Of a DNA stretch of 64,000 bases, positions 42,513 through 51,879 are shown in pieces. The position numbers and the translations under genes are program-made. The DNA is taken from positions 45,211 to 109,210 of the forward strand of contig JACMNQ010000025.1 of NCBI GenBank assembly GCA_014378465.1. Reading direction: 5' to 3'. Source of the stretch: Oligoflexia bacterium (GTDB lineage: Bacteria > Bdellovibrionota > UBA1018). The stretch's first letter is position 1, and the number at the start of each line of letters is the position of its first letter. The notes under the pieces are model-generated. The model saw nothing but the letters and a program-made list of their open reading frames with translations, made no database searches and was not told the DNA's origin.

Positions 42513-42911
42513 TTAACGCTTCGAGAACTGGAAGCGCTTACGTGCGCCGGCCATGCCGTATTTCTTACGTTCAACTTCGCGGCTATCGCGAGTGACATGT
42601 CCCGCTTTTTTCAGAGCTGGGCGGAAACCTGGATCCACAAGCATCAAAGCGCGAGTGATTCCGTGCTTCACGGCGCCTGCCTGGCCAGAAAGACCGCCGC
42701 CCATGACGTTGACGATGATGTCAAAGCGTCCAACGGTAGCAGTCAATTCCAACGGCTGCATGATGACCATGCGGGAAGTTGGGCGTGGGAAATACTCTTC
42801 GAAAGCGCGATCGTTGATCCGGATAGTTCCGGTATCACCGGTGCGGGTGCGAAGGTAAACGCGAGCGATGGCGTTCTTGCGCTTGCCCACTTTGTGTAAT
42901 TGCTTTTCCAT
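42513..42911 (-). CDS. rpsI: 30S ribosomal protein S9 (uS9)
   Basis: 132 residues, the normal size. Typical segments are [49 protein letters not shown] and the basic end [22 protein letters not shown], whose last residues reach the ribosomal P site. It follows rplM by 24 bp, the universal bacterial order, and is closed by a strong terminator. Confidence 0.98.
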   Translation of the reverse strand: MEKQLHKVGKRKNAIARVYLRTRTGDTGTIRINDRAFEEYFPRPTSRMVIMQPLELTATVGRFDIIVNVMGGGLSGQAGAVKHGITRALMLVDPGFRPALKKAGHVTRDSREVERKKYGMAGARKRFQFSKR

Positions 42912-42935
42912 TCAATCTCCTGAAATTCTAGAGTC

Positions 42936-43445
42936 TTACGCCTGCTTAAGCGGGCGAGAAACTACCGAGTGGCGAGTCGCACCGGTGGGAAGGGGTTGTG
43001 GGTTCTGAGCAGCGTGAGGATGCTCAGCGCCTGCAAAAATTTTCAGCTTCTTCATCTGATGGCGGGCAAGACTGGACTTGTTAGTCATTCCCCAAACGGC
43101 ACGGCGAAGAATTTCTTCGGGGTGGCGCTGGAGCATTTCTTTAGCGGTCTTGGTTTTGAGTCCACCTACGTAATCTGAGTGATCGCGATAGAGTTTGTCG
43201 TCCCATTTATTACGGGTGAAGACAACTTTGTCAGCGTTCAATACGATGATGAAATCACCAGCATCAGCATGCTTCGTGAAAGTTGGTTTATGTTTACCGA
43301 TCACCACTTTAGCAATCACAGTCGCGATGCGACCGACTACTTGGTCTTTGGCGTCAACCACGTACCATTTAGGCGCGTTAGGGCCCTTTGGCTCGAAAAA
43401 ATGAGGACCACACTGTTTGGCTTGATAAGACTTTTGATGCAACAT
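42936..43445 (-). CDS. rplM: 50S ribosomal protein L13 (uL13)
   Basis: 169 residues, about 25 longer than the E. coli protein because of extensions at both ends. The core has KWYVVDAKDQVVGRIATVIA, GDFIIVLNADKVVFT, DKLYRDHSDYVGGLK, ILRRAVWGMTNKSSLARHQMKKLKIFAGAEHPHAAQNP (read in part). The ATG has no Shine-Dalgarno sequence and lies only 10 bp from a likely -10 box, so the mRNA may be nearly leaderless. Confidence 0.97.
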   Translation of the reverse strand: MLHQKSYQAKQCGPHFFEPKGPNAPKWYVVDAKDQVVGRIATVIAKVVIGKHKPTFTKHADAGDFIIVLNADKVVFTRNKWDDKLYRDHSDYVGGLKTKTAKEMLQRHPEEILRRAVWGMTNKSSLARHQMKKLKIFAGAEHPHAAQNPQPLPTGATRHSVVSRPLKQA

Positions 43446-43455
43446 AGGTTGTCAG

Positions 43456-43484
43456 GAATTACCCAGAACATGGTTTTAAGTCAA
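43456..43484 (-). promoter_or_regulatory. Sigma-70-type promoter of rplM-rpsI
   Basis: On the minus strand, TTGACT (43484-43479) and TAATTC (43461-43456) are 17 bp apart. The -10 box ends 10 bp before the rplM ATG at 43445, implying a 5' leader of only a few bases. Confidence 0.5.
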
Positions 43485-43522
43485 TTCCTTTTTCGATCTG
43501 TTTCACCTATCATTTACAACAG

Positions 43523-44551
43523 ATGAAACCTTCCAATCCACCGACTTCGAAAAAGACCCAATCACCCACTTCCAGCGCTCCAGGCAGCAAGAAGAAGTTC
43601 GCTCCTGTGAATCCTCTCAAAAGCCCTCGCTTCGGTGACATCGCCACCTTCAACAGGCTCCCGTATGTTCCTGATTTACAAGGGAACGAGGTCGATGTCG
43701 CAATTTTAGGCGTTCCTTTCGATGGGGGCACCACTTTCAGGCCGGGGGCTCGATTTGCGCCCCGCGCTGTAAGGGACTCCTCGGTGTTAAATCGCAATTA
43801 CAATCCCCATCTCGGCGTGGGAGTTTACGATCTGCTCAACGTGGTCGATGCGGGAGACGTCAGCACCAATCCAATCAATATTCAGGCGACGATGCAGAGC
43901 ATTCAGGCCCGAGTCACAGAAGTTCATCAGGCTGGCGCTCGCCATATCTGCGTGGGAGGAGATCATTCGATCCTCCTGCCCGAACTTCGGGCCGTTCATG
44001 CGAAGTTCGGAGAGATCACGCTCATCCATTTTGACGCCCACAACGATACGGGCGACTCGGCCTGGGGTGAGAAGTATCACCATGGCACTCCGATCCGTCG
44101 CGCGATCGAAGAAGGCTTGATCCAGGGTCCCCGAATTTTCCAGATCGGAATTCGCGGCCCCCTCACCTCCGCTACACAAGATGACTATATTCTGGAACAG
44201 AAGATCAACGTGCTCGACATCGACGGCTTCTATGACCTCAAAAAGCGCGACGCGTTTTTTGAACGCCTCCGGAAGGTGGCAGGCAACAAGCCCTGCTTTC
44301 TGACTTTTGACGTCGACGGCGTGGATCCGGCTTTCGCTCCGGGGACAGGCACTCCGGTGGTGGGAGGTCTGACCAGCTTCGAAGCGATCCAGTCCGTGCG
44401 TCGCCTCAAGGGCCTGAACATCGTGGGTGCGGACGTCGTTGAAATCTCGCCCCCGTTTGATCATGCCGATCTGACGGCACTGCTGGGAGCGGCCCTGGTC
44501 TTTGAATTTCTCAGTCTGATGGCGCTGGCTCCGAAGCCGAAAAAAGCCTGA
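43523..44551 (+). CDS. speB: Agmatinase / ureohydrolase
   Basis: 342 residues. It is a manganese ureohydrolase, most like agmatinase, which splits agmatine to putrescine and urea. Metal-binding motifs are intact: GGDHSI, IHFDAHNDTGD and LTFDVDGVDPAFAPGTGTP, plus GVPFDGGTTFRPGARFAPRAVR near the N-terminus. The first 45 residues are a Pro/Ser/Lys-rich extension, probably disordered and without a signal peptide. Related enzymes act on guanidinobutyrate or formimidoglutamate, and the exact substrate is not certain. No speA is adjacent. It is divergent from rplM. Confidence 0.88.
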   Translation: MKPSNPPTSKKTQSPTSSAPGSKKKFAPVNPLKSPRFGDIATFNRLPYVPDLQGNEVDVAILGVPFDGGTTFRPGARFAPRAVRDSSVLNRNYNPHLGVGVYDLLNVVDAGDVSTNPINIQATMQSIQARVTEVHQAGARHICVGGDHSILLPELRAVHAKFGEITLIHFDAHNDTGDSAWGEKYHHGTPIRRAIEEGLIQGPRIFQIGIRGPLTSATQDDYILEQKINVLDIDGFYDLKKRDAFFERLRKVAGNKPCFLTFDVDGVDPAFAPGTGTPVVGGLTSFEAIQSVRRLKGLNIVGADVVEISPPFDHADLTALLGAALVFEFLSLMALAPKPKKA

Positions 44552-44575
44552 TCGCGTAGCCCGGATCTGACTCAG

Positions 44576-44881
44576 CTATTGCGCCGGAATCGACTGGGCC
44601 GCTGACATGAGTGCATCGGGAAGGTTCTGTCTGGGAGGCTCCTGCTTTTCACCCGGTTCGGCATAGGCGGCGGGGGCGCGGTTTTCGCCCAGAGGAATCC
44701 TGATTTTGACCACCGAGAGTTCAGATTCAAGATGTCGAACCTTGACCGGGCGCCCCTCCTCATCCAGCTGGATCACCGGTTCCTGAGCTGCCGCAAGTGA
44801 ACAGAAGAGCGCACTCAGAACGGCCAGGGTCTGAAACAGGGAAGTCAAATGAGGATTTCTTCTCTTGAAAAAGGCTTTCAC
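44576..44881 (-). CDS. Small secreted protein, unknown function
   Basis: 101 residues from a GTG at 44881, where AAGGA directly abuts the start, so the true start may be slightly different. A signal peptide (LFQTLAVLSALFCSLAAA) ends near residue 32. The mature 70 residues are Pro/Glu-rich with no recognised domain. It is 78 bp downstream of the Omp85 gene and likely the last gene of that minus-strand block. Confidence 0.5.
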   Translation of the reverse strand: MKAFFKRRNPHLTSLFQTLAVLSALFCSLAAAQEPVIQLDEEGRPVKVRHLESELSVVKIRIPLGENRAPAAYAEPGEKQEPPRQNLPDALMSAAQSIPAQ

Positions 44882-44959
44882 TCCTTCATCTTAGCGAAAA
44901 AATGAGCGCAACCGTAATGCGTCAAGTGAGACACGGATGAAAAAGCCCGGAATCAAAGC

Positions 44960-47701
44960 TCAGATCACGCCAATGGAGAAATAGAAGCGATCGGCCTCTT
45001 CACCCGGCTTGCGGAAGAGCTTGAAACCCCAGTCAAAATTCACCGGTCCGACCGGGCTTTGATAGTGGAGCCCGGCACCTGCTCCGTAGCGAAGAATCCC
45101 CAGCGAGTAGCGATCGACCAGGAGATTTCCCGCGTCCAGAAATGGACCAAAACGCAAAGGACCCGCGAAAGGCAGATCCAGCTGGGTTCGGTAGTTCACG
45201 TAAGCGAGCGTTCCTCGAATCGCCAGATCCCGGTAATTGAGTTCCTGCTCTCCGAAGCCGCGCAGACTCCCGGCTCCGCCCAGAGTGAACTGTTTGATCA
45301 GAGGAATCTGAAAGCGTCGATCATCCGGATTGCTGGCTGGAGGGATCGCCCGGTTCTGTTCATAACCCGTTCGGAAACTCAGGTACCACGTGATTCCGCC
45401 GGTCACGGGCACGAAGTAATCAGAACGAAACTGAAAGCGAGTGTAGGAAACCGGCACTTCACCGTTCTGAGAAAGAAAGGCGGGTGACGCGATCTCGTAG
45501 GAAGCAGTCGCGAAAAGGCCTCGAGTAGGAGCAAGAGTGCTGTCCCGGAGATCCAGGCGAAGTCCGGGCGTGATGCCGCCGATGTTGAGATCATTGTTAT
45601 CCACGGGATCTACCGCGTTGCTCTGCCTGATGCGCTCAAGGCTGTAAGTGAAGAAGCCGAAGAGGTTCGGGGTCTTCAGGAGCTGGCGATCCAGGGTTGC
45701 GGTGAAAGCGGTCGAAAAGGTGTCCAGAATCCGGTACTGCGTGCGCTCAACCGTGATCTTCGGAGTGAAGGTCGTGTTCCCGAGCATGAACCAGGGCCAG
45801 ACATAACCGAGTTCAACCTGATATTCGATGAAACACTGGTCATGTCCGTCGACATACACCTGACCATGGGAACAGAAGCTTTTGTCGAGAAATCTGCGAT
45901 TCGCGGTGGCCGTCAGTGAAAGCGTGTGATTTCGGTGCCAGAAGTTGGTGTAGGCGGTCTGCCCGAAGATCCGTACTCCAAGATCGTTTCGGAAACCCAC
46001 TCCGCCCGAAACCACTCCGGGGGTTCCTTCCTGAACCAGAACTTTCAGGATCCGGTGGTCTCGCTTTTCCGGATCATCGACGGTTCTGATCGTCACCAGT
46101 GAAAAGATCCCGAGGCGTCTGAGATTCGCTTCGATCTGAAGGAGCTTGGCTTCCTCGAGCACATCGCCAGGAGCCAGGACGATTTCACGAGTCACGACAT
46201 CCTCTCGAGTGCCCGAGAGGCCCTCGATGTCAATGTGACTGAGCCGATACTGGTAGCCCTCGGAGATCTCAATCAGAATATCCGCTTCACGATTTTCCTT
46301 CGTGTACCTCACGACGGACTCCGCTCCTTCGTTCGTGATCCTGGCTTCCAGGTAACCCCTCGCCCGATAAGCGGCCTTCAGAGTCTCCAGGCCTTCGCTG
46401 AATGCGAAAAGGTTCAGAGGGCCTCCCTCACTCACTCCGAGAAACTTCTCGACTTCGTTCTTCTTGAAAGCGTGAACCCCGTTCAGCGTGAGAGAGCGTG
46501 TGAGAGTCTGCTCTCCTTCATAGAGGTAGAAAGTCAGCTGGACGGACTTGCCACCGGGAAGAAAAATCCGGTTGATCGTGACCAGCTTGGCCCCGAGATA
46601 ACCCTGTGATTTGAGCCATTCGATGAGGAGTTCGGCGCTCTTCTCGACGTCCTTCCCGACGTAAATTCTCTTCTGGACCAGAGGAGAACTGCGCGACAGC
46701 AGCTGCTCCCGGAGCTGATTGCCGTTGAAAACCAGATTGCCGTCAAACTGGATGGTCGCGATCTCGAGGCGATTGCCCTCCTCGATCTGATAGGTGACGT
46801 GGCGTTCCTGCTTTTCCGGATTTTCGAAAGTGAAAGGGTTCACGAGCACTCGAGCGTACCCCAGGTTCTTGTAACCCTCCTCGATCTTGGATTGAATCCG
46901 GGCGACATAATCACGACCAAAACCCAGGAGTCGCTGTTCATCCACGATCGCCGTCAACTGCGCGTAAGTAAAGACCGTGTTGCCGCGAAACCCGAAACTC
47001 ACGCGTTCACCGATGTCGAGATGAATTTCGAGCTTGACCCAACGCGCGGTGGGCAGATTGACCCAGCGAGAGTTCACGTGATTCTCCGTCGTGATCCTCA
47101 CATCATCCACTCGCACGCCAATGAACTCATCCGCGGCCAGATCATCCTGAATGGCCTTTTTTCCAGCGATCACCTTCTGCTGATCAAACACCTCGCCAGG
47201 ACGCAGCCCGAATTTCTCAGAGAGCACCGCTCGCTTGTTCTTCCAGAAATGGGAAAATGCGGCATCATGCTTTCCATCGAGAAAAAGCTCAAAAGAAGCC
47301 ACTCGTGTGGGGAGGCCCTCATTCACGATGAATTTGACGGTATTTTCGCTGGCCTTGAGAGACCGGGGCTTCTCCTGTTTCTCTTCAACCGGTTGTTGAC
47401 CGAAGAGCGAACGGATCTGGACCTGCTCGTATCCATGAATATGATAAAGCTCCTGGATATTCTTGGCGGAACGAAGCACTTTGCCCCTGTCGAGTCGATC
47501 TCCAGCCGAGATCTCCAGCACCTTCTCCAGACTCGCCTGATCAAAAGCGATGACGCCTTCAAGTTCAACGCGGTCAATTTCGGGCAGGATTGTCACTGCG
47601 GACGCGGCGGGGCGTACGCGGTCCTCGGCAAAACTGGCAAGCGGTACGGCCAGCAGGCTCATCGCGACCAGAAATTGAAATTTCCCGAAGTGAATCGACA
47701 T
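44960..47701 (-). CDS. tamA: Omp85-family outer-membrane assembly protein (BamA/TamA-like)
   Basis: 913 residues with a signal peptide ending ASFA (about 25). Residues 40 to about 520 contain repeated POTRA domains, with recurring elements such as IDRVELEGVIAFD, VSFGFRGNTVFT, IATIQFDGNLVFNGNQL and LSHIDIEGLSGTREDVV, perhaps five or six. Residues from about 540 form a 16-strand barrel with TLAPTRGLFATASYE and the substrate-loop motif GGAGSLRGFGEQE. It is much longer than E. coli TamA (577, three POTRAs). It follows tamB by five bases, so a TamA-type partnership is likely, but by size it could equally be called BamA-like. Confidence 0.85.
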   Translation of the reverse strand: MSIHFGKFQFLVAMSLLAVPLASFAEDRVRPAASAVTILPEIDRVELEGVIAFDQASLEKVLEISAGDRLDRGKVLRSAKNIQELYHIHGYEQVQIRSLFGQQPVEEKQEKPRSLKASENTVKFIVNEGLPTRVASFELFLDGKHDAAFSHFWKNKRAVLSEKFGLRPGEVFDQQKVIAGKKAIQDDLAADEFIGVRVDDVRITTENHVNSRWVNLPTARWVKLEIHLDIGERVSFGFRGNTVFTYAQLTAIVDEQRLLGFGRDYVARIQSKIEEGYKNLGYARVLVNPFTFENPEKQERHVTYQIEEGNRLEIATIQFDGNLVFNGNQLREQLLSRSSPLVQKRIYVGKDVEKSAELLIEWLKSQGYLGAKLVTINRIFLPGGKSVQLTFYLYEGEQTLTRSLTLNGVHAFKKNEVEKFLGVSEGGPLNLFAFSEGLETLKAAYRARGYLEARITNEGAESVVRYTKENREADILIEISEGYQYRLSHIDIEGLSGTREDVVTREIVLAPGDVLEEAKLLQIEANLRRLGIFSLVTIRTVDDPEKRDHRILKVLVQEGTPGVVSGGVGFRNDLGVRIFGQTAYTNFWHRNHTLSLTATANRRFLDKSFCSHGQVYVDGHDQCFIEYQVELGYVWPWFMLGNTTFTPKITVERTQYRILDTFSTAFTATLDRQLLKTPNLFGFFTYSLERIRQSNAVDPVDNNDLNIGGITPGLRLDLRDSTLAPTRGLFATASYEIASPAFLSQNGEVPVSYTRFQFRSDYFVPVTGGITWYLSFRTGYEQNRAIPPASNPDDRRFQIPLIKQFTLGGAGSLRGFGEQELNYRDLAIRGTLAYVNYRTQLDLPFAGPLRFGPFLDAGNLLVDRYSLGILRYGAGAGLHYQSPVGPVNFDWGFKLFRKPGEEADRFYFSIGVI

Positions 47702-47706
47702 GTGGA

Positions 47707-50700
47707 TTACTTAAACCTCTTCTGGACTTTCAAATCCACACCATAGGAGCGCCGTGCATCTTTTGTGTCCACCGTTTCGAAATCTTCCCAGACACCGAGC
47801 ACTGAAAATGCGGGCGTGACGCGAACTTCCGCCGCGATCTGCTTCTGCGTGTTGCTGCCGACCCCCACCGTGCTTCCCACCGACAGATCGACTCTCTGGC
47901 CGATCTGTCGCTTGATGACGATCTTCGGTGCACTGGCCCCTTCAGTCGTCGTACTCGGACGAAAGGCGCTGCTCACGGCCTGCTCATTGACCACTTCGTC
48001 CAGTTCGATCTGAAAACCGGTCTTGTTTTTCACGTCGCGGTTGAAGTCCATCGAATGAAGCAGGAGAGAAGCCGCCTCGCCCTGCTCATAGGCGCTTCGG
48101 TCACTGGCGCGAAGGCGCTTGTCATCGGCCGAAAAGCCCAGGGCGAGAAGCGAAAGAATTTCAGGTTCGGGCATCACCGGATTGGAAGTGAGGTTGATCT
48201 TGAAGTCGCTGTTGGCCAGTCGACCGATCACATAGAGCTGAATCTTGCGATTGTTCACTTCCGTGGTCGCACTCAGGTTGAACTTCGGATTGATCACGGT
48301 CGGGTTGTCGAATTCCACATTGGCGGACTGGATTTGAAAGACCCGGTCCTTGAAAGTGAGCTTTCCCTGGACCACTTGTGCACTCCCGAGAATGCGAGGA
48401 GCTTCGATCGTATTCACGATGGCAAGCTCCCCTTTCAGCTCAGCATCAAAGAGTTCGTTCTGCACCAGGATGTTTCCGGGCGCACTGACGTTGAGATTGA
48501 GCTTGAAGAGGGGGTAGTCGCTGGAATGTGCCGCACTGGGCGGCGGCGTGTAACTGGCAGTCTTGAGCGCCGGACCCTGCCCGGGACTGAATACCTTTTC
48601 GCGGGATATCGCAGAATCCACGGTCAGGTTGCCATCAACGAGATACGGAATTTCGCCACCGTGGAGGTTGATCTTGCCCCTGACTTTGGCGACTTGAAAG
48701 GGATAGACCTTGAGTTTGCTGCCACTCACCGTCCCGCTCAACGCGATCAGAGGATAACGGTCCGTGAAGAGCTCCACTCGCCCCCCGGCCTGCACTCGTC
48801 CAGACGCGAGATCCGCTTCGAGACCCTTGACCGTGATGACATTGCTTTTGAGGGAAACTTCGCCCATGACGTTCTCAAAGGCGGACTCCACGGCAGGGAT
48901 TCGAACCACTGCTCCACTCAAAGTCGCCACGCCTTCAAGCTCGGGCTCTTTCAGATTGCCCTGGATCGTGAAATCCAGATGGGCGGCTCCCAGACTCTGA
49001 GTGACTACGGAGGTGAAGAATTCAATGATGGAGATATCCAGGTCCCCGTCGACTTTTCCGTCCAGACGACCCCGCCGTCCCTTGAGCGAGAGATTGGCCT
49101 GGCCAAAGGCTCCCTGCACTGAAAGATCATGAAGATCAAAGGTCCCGTGATCAATCTTGAACTGCACGGGATTCACGAGACTGAAGCGGGTGCCGGTCTT
49201 CGCGAGTTGATACTCAGTCAGCTGAGCCTGCCCTGATCCTTCTTCGATGTTTCCGGTCTTGAAATCCAGAGTGCAAGTGCCCGACACGAAGCCAGCCAGT
49301 GCGGGATCCTGAATGAGTTTCGAGTTGATCAGAAGAAGCATGGGTGAAAAGTCAAAGTGCCTGAACTGACTGTGGATCGAACTGTTGCCCCCGACCTTGA
49401 AATTGTAACTGGCCTGAAGAGTCGCCTGACCTCCCAGACCTGAGCCCCGGACTTCAGCGACGCCTCCCTGGCTCCTGATTGAAAGTTCCGAAGAAGGTGA
49501 GGTGTTTCCGCGAACGACGAGATCCGTGAGTCCGAAGGTGGAGACGGACTCGATGCCTCCGTCCGGCCCGCGCCCCTTCGAATTGATCTGAATCTGACCG
49601 CGGATGGGAACATCCAGTCTCGCGATGTGATCCAGATCACTGAGTGAGAAATTTTCGCTCTTCAGATCCCAATCGAGGATCGCCTTCTCGTCATAGGAGA
49701 TCCTGCCGGACAGGAGCCCGGTACGTTTGAGTGCTGTGAACGAATTGACCAGGTATTTGCCTTTCTCATAACCCCCGCTCAGATTCACGGCCTTGAACTT
49801 TTCACCGAGATAGTCCCAGTTCTTGCCCTGGACCTGCGCCAGTACCGACAATTGATCCAGGCTCAGGCCACCGGAAATCTTCACTTTGCCGACCATGTCC
49901 CCGTTGAGGGTTCGGGGAAGCCAGGAGAGATTTTTCGTCAGTTCCTGAAAGATCTGCAGAAAATCCTGAATGTCACCCTGAGGAATGTCAGCGTCGAGAT
50001 TGATCTTCGAGGGAGAGGTGAGAAGGATGGCACCGTTCACGCCATAGGCCGTTTCGTTCTTGCGGGCCTGAATCCGCGTGAAGAGAATCTGATGCGTCGA
50101 ATCGTCCCAGGTGATTCGGCCCTTGAACTGTCCGAACTTGAGGCGCAGGTATTCCGCTCCCTCGAGGTCAGCATCAAAATCGATCGCCACTCCCGAGGCG
50201 GGACCTCTGACATGCACGATGACCGAGCCCCTGCCATCAATGACAGTCTCGGCAATTTCCGAAATTTCATGCAGATTCACGGGACCTTTGCCGGTCAGAT
50301 CGAACCCGGTCTTGTAATCCACCTTGCCGGTCACTTCGAGCTGCGTTTCCTTGAGATTGGCGAAAAGCCCGTTGGCGCGAAAATTCTTCGAATCCACGAT
50401 GAAGCCGCCGTGCGCTCGGAACTCCGGAATCTTGAGAATCCGAGTCATCGGAATGGTTTTTCCGAGACGCTGGTTGTCCAGCTGAAAGTTTTCCGCCTTG
50501 AAATCCACCTGAGCGTTGATGCTCCAGTTCTTGCGGTCCGGCACGATGACGAGATCAGCGGGACCGGAGAGACGCGAGTCCACCGCGTAGAGGGAGTCCA
50601 GTACAGCGGCTCCGAGCCAATGCAGGTGGGCCCGATTGAGCTCCACTTTGACGTTCACCGGTTGAGTGCTGCCCAATCTGTATTTGAAGGAACCGATCTG

Positions 50701-51879
50701 CACTTTGCCCCCGGAACCCGGCTGATTTCCACCGGATCTTTCCTTCAGAGCGGAGTCGACGCTCGCTCTTGCGACACTGAATTCTCCTCCACCTGGAGCG
50801 GAGGTCCAGGTGCCTTCGGCCTCGAGGTGGTCCGTTTCAAAATTTCCGTACTTGAGACTCGCTGCCCCCAATGCGCCCTCGAAATGCAAAGTTTCGCCCG
50901 GTTTCCTCAGGTCTCCCTTGAGATGACCATTGAAACTCACCTGGCCACTTGGAGAATTCGCAGACCGGTCATCAGCCGCCTTGCGAGGCTTCGGCGCCTG
51001 ATCTGCATACTTCAGCATTTCCGCCAGATCTCCGCGGACTTGAAGCGTGCTGTCGACCAGAAGACCTTTCGGATGCAGAAAATCTCCCTTGATCTGGCCC
51101 TGGGCGTTGAGTTCAACTCCCTGCCTTGCCAGAAGAAGGGAGCGGACTTCGAGGCGTTCAGGATTGAGTCCCGCAATCATGCGGACTGAGTCCAGGGAAG
51201 TGGGAACCTTGACCTGCCAATCAGGGGGAAGCTCAGCCTGCAGGTCCTTCAGATCAATTTCAATTTCATAGCCGCGGAGAGTTTCTCGACGGAAAGAACC
51301 CCGTGAAGCGCTGACCTGAGTCAGATCCACGTGCCGAGCGACGAACTGGGCCGAAAGTTTCGGATCCTGAAAGCTCAGGTGCACCTTCGTGTCTTCCAGT
51401 GAAAGCGCTTCGGCCCTGATCTTGAAAAGTTCGTCCCAGCTGAAGTTCGACTTCTTCTTCTGCCTGGACTCCAAGCGATCGAATTTCAAATCAACGTTGC
51501 CATGCACGATCGTGATCCGGTGAACTTGAATGTTTCCGGAAAGCATCTGAAAGGGTCGAAAACCGAGATCGATCCGGTCGGCTTCAACATGTGATCCGCC
51601 AGGCAGACCCAGCACGTTTTTTTCACGCAGGGTGACCTTGGGTTCGACGATCGAGATTCCGGGTGGGAAGAGCTTCACGGAGAGGGAGGAGAAATCGCCA
51701 TCAATGCCGAGATCTGAAGGCACGTACTTCTTCGCCACTTTCTTGAAAATGCTCGTGAAGCTCCGGCTCTGGATGAACAGAATCACCGAGAGACAGAGAA
51801 GGCTGACGATCGCCGCGAAAATGAGGAAAGGCTTTCTCAGGGCTTTTTGCTGAGTGCGCGCTTTTCGCGAGTCTCGCAT
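47707..51879 (-). CDS. tamB: Translocation and assembly module protein TamB (AsmA-like)
   Basis: 1390 residues. A signal anchor lies at about 16-38 (KPFLIFAAIVSLLCLSVILF). A very long periplasmic region of repeating beta-strands follows, as in bridge-like lipid-transfer proteins that form a hydrophobic groove from inner to outer membrane. The C-terminal DUF490 domain is recognisable by SAQVVQGKLTFKDRVFQIQSA, the FNLSATTEVNNRKIQLYVIG segment, SNPVMPEPEILSLLALG and the end KQIAAEVRVTPAFSVLG. It overlaps the preceding TPR gene by 43 bp and is immediately followed by the Omp85 partner. It acts in phospholipid transport and barrel-protein assembly. Confidence 0.93.
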   Translation of the reverse strand: MRDSRKARTQQKALRKPFLIFAAIVSLLCLSVILFIQSRSFTSIFKKVAKKYVPSDLGIDGDFSSLSVKLFPPGISIVEPKVTLREKNVLGLPGGSHVEADRIDLGFRPFQMLSGNIQVHRITIVHGNVDLKFDRLESRQKKKSNFSWDELFKIRAEALSLEDTKVHLSFQDPKLSAQFVARHVDLTQVSASRGSFRRETLRGYEIEIDLKDLQAELPPDWQVKVPTSLDSVRMIAGLNPERLEVRSLLLARQGVELNAQGQIKGDFLHPKGLLVDSTLQVRGDLAEMLKYADQAPKPRKAADDRSANSPSGQVSFNGHLKGDLRKPGETLHFEGALGAASLKYGNFETDHLEAEGTWTSAPGGGEFSVARASVDSALKERSGGNQPGSGGKVQIGSFKYRLGSTQPVNVKVELNRAHLHWLGAAVLDSLYAVDSRLSGPADLVIVPDRKNWSINAQVDFKAENFQLDNQRLGKTIPMTRILKIPEFRAHGGFIVDSKNFRANGLFANLKETQLEVTGKVDYKTGFDLTGKGPVNLHEISEIAETVIDGRGSVIVHVRGPASGVAIDFDADLEGAEYLRLKFGQFKGRITWDDSTHQILFTRIQARKNETAYGVNGAILLTSPSKINLDADIPQGDIQDFLQIFQELTKNLSWLPRTLNGDMVGKVKISGGLSLDQLSVLAQVQGKNWDYLGEKFKAVNLSGGYEKGKYLVNSFTALKRTGLLSGRISYDEKAILDWDLKSENFSLSDLDHIARLDVPIRGQIQINSKGRGPDGGIESVSTFGLTDLVVRGNTSPSSELSIRSQGGVAEVRGSGLGGQATLQASYNFKVGGNSSIHSQFRHFDFSPMLLLINSKLIQDPALAGFVSGTCTLDFKTGNIEEGSGQAQLTEYQLAKTGTRFSLVNPVQFKIDHGTFDLHDLSVQGAFGQANLSLKGRRGRLDGKVDGDLDISIIEFFTSVVTQSLGAAHLDFTIQGNLKEPELEGVATLSGAVVRIPAVESAFENVMGEVSLKSNVITVKGLEADLASGRVQAGGRVELFTDRYPLIALSGTVSGSKLKVYPFQVAKVRGKINLHGGEIPYLVDGNLTVDSAISREKVFSPGQGPALKTASYTPPPSAAHSSDYPLFKLNLNVSAPGNILVQNELFDAELKGELAIVNTIEAPRILGSAQVVQGKLTFKDRVFQIQSANVEFDNPTVINPKFNLSATTEVNNRKIQLYVIGRLANSDFKINLTSNPVMPEPEILSLLALGFSADDKRLRASDRSAYEQGEAASLLLHSMDFNRDVKNKTGFQIELDEVVNEQAVSSAFRPSTTTEGASAPKIVIKRQIGQRVDLSVGSTVGVGSNTQKQIAAEVRVTPAFSVLGVWEDFETVDTKDARRSYGVDLKVQKRFK

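Noticed and set aside
42183..42899. Plus-strand frame over the rpsI region
   Set aside because: It crosses the terminator and runs antisense through the S9 gene; only the minus-strand reading is coding.
49852..51189. 445-codon plus-strand frame inside tamB
   Set aside because: Antisense shadow of tamB; composition is Arg/His-rich and without any domain.
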